Positions 9,601 through 16,565 of a DNA stretch of 29,742 nt are shown in pieces. Location: the NCBI GenBank assembly GCA_964490705.1, contig CAZBCG010000021.1:1-29742 (forward strand). The letters run 5' to 3'. Made by a program: the position numbers and the translations under genes. The number at the start of each line of letters is the position of its first letter. Position 1 is the first letter of the stretch. The DNA comes from Fodinibius sp964490705 (GTDB lineage Bacteria > Bacteroidota > Rhodothermia > Balneolales > Balneolaceae). A model generated the notes under the pieces. That model was given only the letters and a program-made list of their open reading frames with translations. It was not told where the DNA came from and did no database searches.

Positions 9601-10435
9601 CTGCTCGTGATAAAATCCCGATAAAGGAGGAAAGCTCGGAGGACACAGATACGTGCTCAAATCCTTTTTGGAGCAGCCAGTGTTTTAACTTTCGTTCGTG
9701 ATCACTGTTTTTATAACTGTGCAACAGTGATACTGCTGCGGTAGTAACGCCTTGATTGAGCAACTGCTCAACAGTTGACTCCAGCTCAGAACAATCCAGT
9801 TTTTGTAAGACATTTCCTACGGCATCAAGTCGCTCGGGAACACTTGTCACGCTATCATAAACAGGACGCCTTTTCTTGACTTCCATCGCAAAAAGATCGG
9901 GGCGCTGCTGATTGCCAATTTCAAGCAAATCTTCAAATCCATCGGTAATAAACAATGCTGTGGGAGCACCTTTTTTCTCCAGTAGCGCATTGGTGGCTTT
10001 GGTGGTGGCCAACCGTAGATTTATTGGTGGGAGCACTTGATTTCGCGGGGTTCGAGTGGCCAACCGGGCAGCAAGAACGGGTGCTTCTTCATCAGACTGA
10101 ACTTCAAAAGAGGCCGGAAATGAATCTATCTGCAGGGAGTTATCAACGGTAATTGTTGATTGCTGACGATCGAATCCTGTTACGATTACCTGCTTGTCCG
10201 ATGCGTCAAGGGTGGTAAGCCGGAAATCCCGGATAAAATCATCGGGAGCATTCCACTGCTGTTCAATTTTAAAGGTAGAGTCAGAAAGTTGTGCAGTAAT
10301 TCTTCCCCGTAGCGCACTGCTGCTCAATACCTTTACGGTTTTCTGATCTCCATTTGGAGAAATAGCAATACAATCGGTAAAAGTGCCGCCGGTATCGACC
10401 CAAATTTGCCAAGGCTCGGCGTGTTTATTTTTCAT
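6641..10435 (-). CDS. ATP-dependent 5-oxoprolinase / hydantoinase, fused A+B (OPLAH-like)
   Basis: A 1264-residue protein close in length to eukaryotic OPLAH (about 1290). The N-terminal HyuA half begins with the ATP-binding IWVDTGGTFTDC (residues 11-22). It continues with SGPAGG (near 340), the second phosphate motif DMGGTSSD (355-362) and FGGAGGQHACAMA (near 518-530). The HyuB half starts around residue 755 and shows VNVKDRLDFSCALL, NHPAFGGSHLPDVTL (838-852), GGGTGAGNG and a glycine-rich end, GGGGFG. The expected reaction is ATP-driven opening of 5-oxo-L-proline to glutamate; N-methylhydantoinase or acetone carboxylase activity is less likely given the single-chain layout. Cytoplasmic. First gene of a two-gene unit with the Nramp-like transporter, 80 bases downstream of fadE. 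Confidence 0.9.
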   Translation of the reverse strand: MKNKHAEPWQIWVDTGGTFTDCIAISPNGDQKTVKVLSSSALRGRITAQLSDSTFKIEQQWNAPDDFIRDFRLTTLDASDKQVIVTGFDRQQSTITVDNSLQIDSFPASFEVQSDEEAPVLAARLATRTPRNQVLPPINLRLATTKATNALLEKKGAPTALFITDGFEDLLEIGNQQRPDLFAMEVKKRRPVYDSVTSVPERLDAVGNVLQKLDCSELESTVEQLLNQGVTTAAVSLLHSYKNSDHERKLKHWLLQKGFEHVSVSSELSSFIGILSRAETTLVNAYLSPVVQQYLDNVQSVIPNEQMYVMTSAGGLNPKEQYAPKDSLLSGPAGGVVGAASAGKAAGQEQIISFDMGGTSSDVARYDSDFEYQFEHEVGNAKLTAPTLNIETVAAGGGSICHFDGHKLCVGPESAGAFPGAACYGAGGPLTITDVNLLLGRLDPQNFEIPVDLEAAEQELQNILRQVNASSSESLSMSKQEVLSGFLNIANERMTDAIRKISVQKGYDPREYALVAFGGAGGQHACAMASGLNISTVFIPQDAGLLSARGLGSAKVEEFAETQVLELLQEVESELNGFCNKLAQQARQKLADQGIKQEQITVRRRIISMRLEGQQTSLDIEYNETENPKETFQRAYRERYGHWISGRAIEVESIRVVVSEAPKKSREVVNNSGDGTVDPAFTKPIWFDGKEHPTPVYMRRDLGQKSEVKGPALILDPYSTIVLEPNWELSITNQGDIKLEKIATDNTIDTIDSEVINLELFTNRFSSIAEEMGQMLQRTASSVNVKDRLDFSCALLNPKGELVVNAPHIPVHLGALGLCVRKVNEELEMSPGDVVITNHPAFGGSHLPDVTLITPGYTDDDQLIGYAASRAHHAEIGGITPGSMPPTATSLEEEGVVIPPMYVIKKGQEQWQAITNHLQSAKYPTRNVDENIADIQAAVAANQRGLEGMRKLCDTHGFEKVNHYMNALYDYAESKMKETISTISSGTYESEELLDDGTPLKATLSVDDEQITIDFSGTGSVHPHNLNATPAIVNSVVMYVLRLLIDEPIPLNEGILAPIKMILPSCLLNPEFDSDPAKCPAVVGGNIEVSQRLVDTLLKPFERVACSQGTMNNVLFGNDDFGYYETVGGGTGAGNGFHGADAVHHHMTNTRATDPEILEHRYPVRLDQYAIRLDSGGNGRWRGGHGIQREMTFLEPVELTVLMQHRTEGPYGLQGGQSGQPGEQWIIHKDGTREQLSSTGGRTLAKGDKFVLLTPGGGGFGNQE

Positions 10436-10515
10436 AGGACGTTCACTGGTTCATTTATTTCAGCAGACGCCCTAATATTTCATAAAATATGAGTCTATGC
10501 TAATGGGATAGCAAT

Positions 10516-13008
10516 CTATTTTGCAATCTGTTCAGCTTCTGCTGACTCCTCAAATTTTGGCGAAGATGGCGTCTGGTTTTCGTATTCATCCAGCGTAAAT
10601 TCATCCACCTGAACCATATCTATCCGGGCCTCTTCGGCCTTGCGGACAAGCCCAGCTTCATCTTCAGAGATAATGCCTTTTTCCAGTGCCTGATCAATAA
10701 CAAAGCGCACTTGTGTTTTCGGGAGCTCTTTCTTCTTGGTAGCCACATAGATTTTCTTGTAAATCGGAGCGGCTTCTTCATGAAGCTTCAAGGCATGCTC
10801 ATAGCGACCCAGTGCTTCATTGGTATCTTCGGGCAGGTAAATACCATCGGTTAATCGATCGCGTTGCTCACTGCGCTGCTGCATGGCCTGTGCTACTTTA
10901 TGACCAAGTTTGTCAGACGGCATAGAGCTAATGCGATTCATTCGCGACCAGAGCGCAATGGGACCGCGGAACAACCAGCTGAGTCCCGGCACCTTAATTT
11001 CTCGATATATGGCATCGAAGGCCTCCTGAATTTGAGCAAAAGCATACTGCATGGACCACTCAAAGAAAATCTGGTCTTCTTTGTTTTGTCTCTCCGCATC
11101 ATAACGGCGAAGGGTAGCCGTAGCCAAATACATCCAGCTTAGAATATCAGCAAAGCGACCACTTATTTTCTCTTTAATTTTGAGTCCGCCACCATAGGAA
11201 CCGAGCGCTATATCAGCCAAAAAAGCAAACGACGCCGACGCCCAAGACAACTTTTTGTAATATTTTTTGGCCGGACCACCCACCGGAGAAGAGCCAATGA
11301 CTCCACGAGTGAGACTCATCAGCAGCGACCGTGCACCGTTTTGTATCACATGGCCGATATGCTTCCAGAAAGCATTATCAAATGCTTTAACGTCTCCTTT
11401 GGTAAGGGCATCAATTTCGTCGTACGCATACGGATGACAACGAATCGCGCCCTGTCCAAAAATCATCAGGCTGCGGGTCAAAATATTGGCGCCCTCAACC
11501 GTAATAGCTATCGGCAGCGACATATATCCATGCGCAAAAATATTACGCGGACCGCGTGAGATACCCGCTCCACCCTGTATATCCATCGCGTCATTCACAA
11601 TCTTGCGACCCAGTTCTGTAAAGTTATACTTGGCAATCGCAGTAACAACCGATGGTTTTTCGCCCATATCAAGCCCCGCACAAGTATAGCGACGAGCAGC
11701 ATCCATCAGGTAGGTAAAACCACCAATGCGCGCCATCGGCTCTTCGATGCCTTCAAACTTCCCGATATTAATTCCAAACTGTTTGCGGACTGCCGTATAT
11801 GCACCAATAGCTCTTGTAGCAACTTTGGCACCACCGAGGCTTTGGGCCGGCAGAGAAATACCTCGTCCCACGCCCAGCGACTCCATCAACATGCGCCAGC
11901 CATTCCCGGCCTGCTCGGGACCACCAATAATTTGATCTACTGGCACAACCGCATCTTCGCCATCAATCGGGCAGTTGTAAAACGGAACGCCCAGCGGATC
12001 GTGCCGGCGACCAAGCTTAATACCTTCAGTCTCACTCGGAATCAATGCACAGGTAATACCGGGATATTCGCCCTTGCCCAGATAATTTTCGGGATCTTTT
12101 AGCTTAAAGGCCAACCCTATAACTGTTGAAATTGCTGCCAGTGTAATGTATCGCTTGGTAAAATTCAGGCGGATGTAAAGCTCACCGTCCTGACCTTTAA
12201 ACACTTCCCCCTCTGCCGTCATCGATCCGGCATCAGAACCGGCTGTCGGCTCGGTAAGCGCAAAACAGGGCATCTCTTCTCCGGTTGCCAGGCGCGGCAG
12301 ATAGTGATCTTTTTGCTTATCAGTTCCGTAATGCATTAACAGTTCAGCCGGACCCAAAGAGTTGGGAACCATTACTGTGGTAGCCAACGGACCGCATCGA
12401 GAAGACAATTTCGCAATAATAGCGCTGTGTGCACTGGCCGAAAATTCGAGTCCGCCGTATTCTTCGGGGATAATTAATCCAAAAAACTTATGTTCTCGCA
12501 TAAAGTTCCAAACCTCCTCGGTAAATCCCTTGCGTACAAAAACATCCCAGTCATCGACCATCGCACACAGTTGCTCAACGGGGCCATCCAAAAAGGCCTG
12601 CTCTTCCGGGCTCAAATCAGGATACGATTCGTTTGCCAGTCGCTTGAGATTCGGTTTCCCGGAAAACAGTTCTGCATCCACCCATACGTTACCCGCTTCA
12701 ATGGCCGTGCGCTCGGTATCTGAGATGGCCGGCAAAAAGTTGAGCGCATCCAATAATTTCATCAATGGACCAGTCAATATTGTCCGCCGGACCAGCTTTA
12801 CATTAAACAGTACAATCAATCCGGCAAAGACCCAGAAGCCCCAAGTCGGCGCCGAAAATCCCCAGAGCGCGACTGCTCCCGCAATGGTCCATATCCATAG
12901 CGGAGTCCCCCAGAATGCTAACAACGTTGCCACAAGCACGATACTTACGATAACTGCCCATAAAGGGTACTGAAATAAGAAGCCGAAACTTTCAGTTAGA
13001 AATTCCAT
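10516..13008 (-). CDS. fadE: FadE-type acyl-CoA dehydrogenase, membrane-anchored
   Basis: An 830-residue acyl-CoA dehydrogenase of the long FadE (YafH) class; the E. coli protein is 814. It catalyses the first, FAD-dependent step of fatty acid beta-oxidation. The N-terminus has two or three hydrophobic helices (about 14-32, 36-51, 53-70), then the FadE hallmark of ISDTERTAIEAGNVW and ELFSGKPN (93-120) and EEQAFLDGPVEQLC. The dehydrogenase core includes CFALTEPTAGSDAGS, QSLGGAKVATRAIGAY and DIQGGAGISRGPRN. The last ~280 residues form the helical DUF1974 region special to FadE. A strong Shine-Dalgarno (AGGAG) lies in the 12-base gap after the TetR gene, so the two are almost certainly cotranscribed. 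Confidence 0.95.
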   Translation of the reverse strand: MEFLTESFGFLFQYPLWAVIVSIVLVATLLAFWGTPLWIWTIAGAVALWGFSAPTWGFWVFAGLIVLFNVKLVRRTILTGPLMKLLDALNFLPAISDTERTAIEAGNVWVDAELFSGKPNLKRLANESYPDLSPEEQAFLDGPVEQLCAMVDDWDVFVRKGFTEEVWNFMREHKFFGLIIPEEYGGLEFSASAHSAIIAKLSSRCGPLATTVMVPNSLGPAELLMHYGTDKQKDHYLPRLATGEEMPCFALTEPTAGSDAGSMTAEGEVFKGQDGELYIRLNFTKRYITLAAISTVIGLAFKLKDPENYLGKGEYPGITCALIPSETEGIKLGRRHDPLGVPFYNCPIDGEDAVVPVDQIIGGPEQAGNGWRMLMESLGVGRGISLPAQSLGGAKVATRAIGAYTAVRKQFGINIGKFEGIEEPMARIGGFTYLMDAARRYTCAGLDMGEKPSVVTAIAKYNFTELGRKIVNDAMDIQGGAGISRGPRNIFAHGYMSLPIAITVEGANILTRSLMIFGQGAIRCHPYAYDEIDALTKGDVKAFDNAFWKHIGHVIQNGARSLLMSLTRGVIGSSPVGGPAKKYYKKLSWASASFAFLADIALGSYGGGLKIKEKISGRFADILSWMYLATATLRRYDAERQNKEDQIFFEWSMQYAFAQIQEAFDAIYREIKVPGLSWLFRGPIALWSRMNRISSMPSDKLGHKVAQAMQQRSEQRDRLTDGIYLPEDTNEALGRYEHALKLHEEAAPIYKKIYVATKKKELPKTQVRFVIDQALEKGIISEDEAGLVRKAEEARIDMVQVDEFTLDEYENQTPSSPKFEESAEAEQIAK

Positions 13009-13020
13009 AATAATCTCCTG

Positions 13021-13647
13021 TTAAATTTCTGCGTTTCTGTGTGTTTTTAAGGATGTTCGCAACTGATATCCTTTAATTATATGGTCAATCGCTTCTCGGA
13101 TAAATTCTTCCTGATCGATGCGGGTATCCAGTCGTTTTGAGAGTACAACCGACATCACCCCATGCAATTGCGCCCAAAAAGTATAAGCCGCAATGCGCGG
13201 TTTTTCTTCGGCAATCAATCCCGATTCAACGCCCTGCTCGAAAACGGAAATTACAATTTCATATCCGCGACGTGCCTTCCGAAATTTTTCTTTGGGATAT
13301 CGCGTCATTTCATCCGAGCTGATCAGGTAAATCACCTGATATTCACGCGGATGATTAAGTGCGAAATCAACGTACTCATGTGCCAGTGCCTCTAACTTCG
13401 TGATGGGATCTTCCTCGGAATCAATTTGTGCTTCGAGCTGTGTATTCAGCCGTTCGATCGCTTTTTCCATCAGCGAATGCACCAAATCGTCCTTGTTCTC
13501 AAAATGCAGATAAATACTGGTGGCACTCACCCCGATTTCGCGGGCAATTTTCCGAAGCGAAAAATTTCGGTATCCGTCCGACAACAACACCTTACGTGAG
13601 GCATCAATAATGCGTTCTTTTAAACTTTTTCCTTCATCTTGATCCAT
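13021..13647 (-). CDS. TetR/AcrR-family transcriptional regulator (probable fatty acid regulator)
   Basis: A 208-residue TetR-family repressor. The helix-turn-helix is at about residues 28-52 (FSLRKIAREIGV SATSIYLHFENKDDLV), and a helical ligand-binding domain follows, with EYQVIYLISSDEMTRYP and FWAQLHGVMSV. It lies immediately upstream of, and is probably cotranscribed with, fadE. That placement suggests an acyl-CoA-responsive repressor of beta-oxidation, in the manner of the TetR-type FadR proteins of Bacillus and Thermus. The ligand is inferred from context only. A GTTAAC palindrome pair lies 10 bases before its start and is a plausible autoregulatory operator. Confidence 0.88.
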   Translation of the reverse strand: MDQDEGKSLKERIIDASRKVLLSDGYRNFSLRKIAREIGVSATSIYLHFENKDDLVHSLMEKAIERLNTQLEAQIDSEEDPITKLEALAHEYVDFALNHPREYQVIYLISSDEMTRYPKEKFRKARRGYEIVISVFEQGVESGLIAEEKPRIAAYTFWAQLHGVMSVVLSKRLDTRIDQEEFIREAIDHIIKGYQLRTSLKTHRNAEI

Positions 13648-13657
13648 ATGAACAAAG

Positions 13658-13690
13658 GTTAACGCTGTTAACTAAATTATAATTAACTAA
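13658..13690. promoter_or_regulatory. Candidate TetR operator upstream of the tetR-fadE unit
   Basis: Two GTTAAC palindromes separated by GCT (13658-13672) form a 15-base near-symmetric site 10 bases from the TetR start codon. The second half continues into TTAACTAA, which recurs at 13683-13690, 15 bases further on. The position and symmetry suit a dimeric TetR protein controlling its own promoter. The region is AT-rich, so chance symmetry is possible. Confidence 0.4.
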
Positions 13691-13755
13691 TTTAACCCGA
13701 TAAAGCAATTGCTATTTACTAAACTTTTTTAGCAACTAAAAAAGTCCATCGCAAA

Positions 13756-14442
13756 TTATTTATTCAGGATTGGATCACCGGGGAGGCCAAACTTGATGAA
13801 CGAAATGGCTTTTCCCTTTTCGAGATGTCGCTTTTCGTAATCAGTTTTGACGGTGAGCAACTCATCATCGGGACGATCGTCATAGATACTTTCAACCAAA
13901 TCAAAAACCTCACAACCCGTTTCGCTGATGACCTCTTTTGAGAAAGTAAAAAGATCATCACTGTCGGTTTTTAGCCGTACTTTGCCCCCAGGTTTAAGCA
14001 CCTTTTGATAAATATTGAGAAACTTCCGGGACGTCAGCCGCTTGCTGCGATCTCCCTCACGCGGATAAGGATCGGGAAAAGTAATCCATATATCATCAAC
14101 TTCTGAGGGCGCAAAATATTCGTAGAGGTGATCAATATACATCCGCAGAAAATGGACGTTCTCAAGTTCCTCATCCAGCGCTTTAGTGGCCCCTTTCCAG
14201 ATACGTGCTCCCTTAATATCGATGCCAATTACATTTGTATCGGGATTCCTCCGTGCCAACTCCAGCGTATAGATCCCTTTTCCACAGGCCAGTTCCAGAA
14301 TAATGGGATTATCATTATCAAAAATATCTGACCGCCACCGCCCTTTTGGCTTAACAGAATCATCATCCTGGAAATCGGTGTACTCTAAAACGTGCTCAAA
14401 CTCAGAAATTTCTTTGTATCGCTGCAGTTTATTCGTTCCCAT
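13756..14442 (-). CDS. trmB: tRNA (guanine-N7-)-methyltransferase TrmB
   Basis: TrmB uses S-adenosylmethionine to methylate N7 of G46 in the variable loop of tRNAs. With the ATG at 14440-14442 it has 228 residues. I prefer this start to a TTG nine codons earlier because the resulting N-terminus MGTNKLQRYKEISEF matches the usual MGxxKLxRF opening of Bacteroidota TrmB. The SAM-binding loop ELACGKG is at about residues 50-56, with VIGIDIKGARIW after it. The catalytic/tRNA motif TFPDPYPR is at about 121-128, then KRLTSRKFL and LKPGGKVRLKTD. The tail motif TDYEKRHLEKGK stands in for the TxFE motif of proteobacterial enzymes. Divergent from tonB across 107 bases. Confidence 0.94.
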   Translation of the reverse strand: MGTNKLQRYKEISEFEHVLEYTDFQDDDSVKPKGRWRSDIFDNDNPIILELACGKGIYTLELARRNPDTNVIGIDIKGARIWKGATKALDEELENVHFLRMYIDHLYEYFAPSEVDDIWITFPDPYPREGDRSKRLTSRKFLNIYQKVLKPGGKVRLKTDSDDLFTFSKEVISETGCEVFDLVESIYDDRPDDELLTVKTDYEKRHLEKGKAISFIKFGLPGDPILNK

Positions 14443-14549
14443 AAACAGATTAGGATGTGATTTACTCAAAATTTACAACTATGTTGCTTTTAAGATACGT
14501 GATATCCCGTGTAGTTTGTACTTCATTCCAATATAACGGAGGATTAGCT

Positions 14550-15185
14550 ATGAAATTTATCAACGATCTCAAGCAAAAATATCATCTCATCTTCGAATCG
14601 GCATTAATTTTATCGCTCCTGCTGATCATATCAGCATTCAAATTTCCCACTGATGGGCAGGAGCCACTTTCAATACCCAAATCAGACTTTGATGTTGTAA
14701 AGACTGTTGATACGCCCATTACGAATCCTCCGGAAAAACCGCCCGCACCACCCAAGCCCAGTGTGCTACAAGAAGTACCTAACGACCAGATTATTAAAGA
14801 ATCCATTGATGATTTGGATATCAATTGGGAATCAGACGGTAAGCTTGATCTACCGCCAGAACCTACCTCTGATGAACCCGAAGAGAAAATTTTTCGGAAG
14901 GTTGAACAAGAACCTCACATAAAAGGTGGCATGCAATCACTGTATGATGACATTACCTACCCGCGTGCTGCAAAAATAGCAGGTATTGAAGGTATTGTTC
15001 ACATCCAGTTTGTTATCGATAAGGATGGATCGGTTAAAAATGCCAAAGTACTTCGCGGCATCGGCGGCGGATGTGATAAAGAAGCACTCCGGGCAGTCCA
15101 AAATCTTTCATTCGAACCGGGACGGCAACGTGGAATACCAGTGCAGGTAAAGATGACGTTACCTGTTCGATTTCAACTGCAATGA
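14550..15185 (+). CDS. TonB-family energy transducer
   Basis: A 211-residue TonB-like protein. It has an N-terminal membrane helix at about residues 14-31 (IFESALILSLLLIISAF), a short proline-rich linker (PPEKPPAPPKP), an acidic periplasmic spacer and a C-terminal TonB domain of about 85 residues. That domain holds YPRAAKIAGIEGIVHIQFVID, the DGSVKNAKVLRGIG strand and the FEPGRQRGIPVQVKMTLPV end. It would couple the inner-membrane proton gradient to outer-membrane receptors. The reading frame stays open 31 codons further upstream, but the ATG at 14550 follows a good GGAGG six bases before it, and the extra residues do not look like a family N-terminus. No exbB/exbD or receptor gene is nearby. 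Its stop (15183-15185) directly abuts the stop of the opposite-strand pdxH. Confidence 0.92.
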   Translation: MKFINDLKQKYHLIFESALILSLLLIISAFKFPTDGQEPLSIPKSDFDVVKTVDTPITNPPEKPPAPPKPSVLQEVPNDQIIKESIDDLDINWESDGKLDLPPEPTSDEPEEKIFRKVEQEPHIKGGMQSLYDDITYPRAAKIAGIEGIVHIQFVIDKDGSVKNAKVLRGIGGGCDKEALRAVQNLSFEPGRQRGIPVQVKMTLPVRFQLQ

Positions 15186-15842
15186 CTATGGAGAAAGGCG
15201 GAAGCGGGTCCACCCTTCCGCCTCTTTTTTATAGCAAATGCGATCGTGCATTCGTCCCTCTCTACCCTGCCAAAATTCGATACGTTGCGGTTTCAATAAA
15301 TAACCACCCCAAAATTCAGGTGTGGGCACTTCTTGATCTTCAAAGCGTTTTTCAATCTCTTTGAAATTCGCTTCAAGCTCTTCCCGGGATGATACTTGAC
15401 TGCTCTGTTTGGATGCCCAAGCCCCAATTTTACTCAATCGGGGGCGCTGCTGAAAATAGGTCTCCGATTCTTCGCGGCTCAACTGCTGTACCACGCCCTC
15501 GATACGAACTTGTCGTTCCAGCGGAGGCCAGTAGAAACAAAGTGCAGCATGTGGATTTTCAGCCAGTTCTTGTGCTTTTCGGCTACCGTAATTGGTATAG
15601 AAACGGAATCCATCATCCTGAACCCCCTTAAGCAACACGATGCGCGACGACGGCTGGCCTTCTTTAGACACCGTTGAAAGCGTCATGGCATTGACATCCA
15701 GCAGATCAGCAGCAAGAGCCTGCTCAAACCAGTGGCCAAACTGGTCCATCGGATCATCACATACTGCTTCCTCGGATAGCTCTTCACGGGCGTAATCGCG
15801 CCGCAGTTGTGCTATCTGTTGTTGATTATCATCCCCGGGCAT
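15186..15842 (-). CDS. pdxH: Pyridoxamine/pyridoxine 5'-phosphate oxidase
   Basis: PdxH is an FMN enzyme that oxidises PNP or PMP to pyridoxal 5'-phosphate, the last step of vitamin B6 synthesis and salvage. At 218 residues it has the usual length. Motifs are MTLSTVSKEGQPSSRIVLLKG, FRFYTNYGSRKAQELAENP (FMN and substrate contacts), CFYWPPLERQVRIEG, SKIGAWASKQS, PEFWGGYLLKPQRIEFWQG and the conserved end WTRFRLSP. The start is preceded by AGGAG, which overlaps the stop codon of the redoxin gene upstream, so the two are translationally close and likely one operon. The tonB terminator hairpin lies inside its last codons. Confidence 0.96.
   Translation of the reverse strand: MPGDDNQQQIAQLRRDYAREELSEEAVCDDPMDQFGHWFEQALAADLLDVNAMTLSTVSKEGQPSSRIVLLKGVQDDGFRFYTNYGSRKAQELAENPHAALCFYWPPLERQVRIEGVVQQLSREESETYFQQRPRLSKIGAWASKQSSQVSSREELEANFKEIEKRFEDQEVPTPEFWGGYLLKPQRIEFWQGREGRMHDRICYKKEAEGWTRFRLSP
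15196..15230 (+). terminator. Rho-independent terminator of tonB, inside the pdxH coding end
   Basis: A perfect 9-bp stem, AGGCGGAAG (15196-15204) pairing with CTTCCGCCT (15215-15223), with a 10-base loop, followed by CTCTTTTTT. It sits 11 bases after the tonB stop. On the other strand the same bases encode the final residues of PdxH. Confidence 0.85.
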
Positions 15843-15850
15843 CGCAACTC

Positions 15851-16429
15851 CTATCCAAAGTAATCAGGTTCTTTGCCGGCCTTCCACTTGATATTGCATC
15901 CTATACTCGGCTTCTGATCTTCTTTTATTTTACCATCAAACAGCAAGTCGGCTGCTTCGCGGATATCACTGCCGGTAATAGGCTTATCATTGCCGGGACG
16001 GCTGTCATCAAACTGGCCGCGATAAACAAGCTCGTCATTTTCATCAAAGAGGAAAAAGTCAGGCGTACAGGCTGCGCGATACGCTTTTGCAATTTCCTGG
16101 GTCCCGTCATACAGATAAGGAAATGAAAACTGTTTTTCGCGCGCTAGCGAAGCCATTTTTACGGGACTGTCATCCGGGTAATTTTCAACATCGTTCGAGC
16201 TGATCGCCACAACGCCAATACCTTTCTGCTGCAGATCACGGGCCGCAATCACAAAATCATCCAAAATATGCTTCACAAACGGACAATGATTGCACATAAA
16301 AACAACAAGCAGTCCTTTGGCATTGTCGAAATCATCCAGCGAAACGAGCTGATTATTTACAGTATCAAATAATTTGAAGTCTGGAGCTTGTGTTCCAAGA
16401 TCCAGCATGGTAGATGGAGTGTCAGACAT
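15851..16429 (-). CDS. Thioredoxin-fold redoxin with CNHCPFV motif
   Basis: A 192-residue AhpC/TSA-like thioredoxin-fold protein. LGTQAPDFKLFDT opens the domain, and the active site is MCNHCPFV with Cys46 and Cys49 (CxxC). It continues with VVAISSNDVENYPDDSP, PYLYDGTQEIAKAYRAACTPDFFLFD containing the cis-Pro loop, and YRGQFDDSRPGN. The C-terminus IGCNIKWKAGKEPDYF is a conserved end of this subgroup. There is no signal peptide, so it is cytoplasmic. Members are annotated as thioredoxin family or redoxin proteins without a proven substrate; a thiol peroxidase or disulfide reductase role is likely. It lies 8 bases upstream of pdxH. Confidence 0.9.
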   Translation of the reverse strand: MSDTPSTMLDLGTQAPDFKLFDTVNNQLVSLDDFDNAKGLLVVFMCNHCPFVKHILDDFVIAARDLQQKGIGVVAISSNDVENYPDDSPVKMASLAREKQFSFPYLYDGTQEIAKAYRAACTPDFFLFDENDELVYRGQFDDSRPGNDKPITGSDIREAADLLFDGKIKEDQKPSIGCNIKWKAGKEPDYFG

Positions 16430-16565
16430 AAATTCGTAAGAATAATAGGTTAATTTTCGGCTATTTCAATTCGTCGCTTCAGACACTGAATATATTAAAT
16501 GCATTGGATAAGTGAACATAAAAATCGTGTCGTCTCATTCCGTAAATCTATGTCTGCCATAAATA

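Noticed and set aside
10436..10515. AT-rich dyad ATATTT...AAATAT and GCTA...TAGC between fadE and the oxoprolinase gene.
   Set aside because: Too short and AT-rich to support as a terminator or operator.
12362..12973. A 203-codon plus-strand frame opposite fadE.
   Set aside because: No family features, low-complexity Ser/Thr/Asn-rich product, and entirely antisense to a confident gene.
14457..14549. An upstream extension of the TonB frame by 31 codons.
   Set aside because: The ATG at 14550 has a good GGAGG site and gives a standard N-terminus; the extension overlaps the trmB promoter region.
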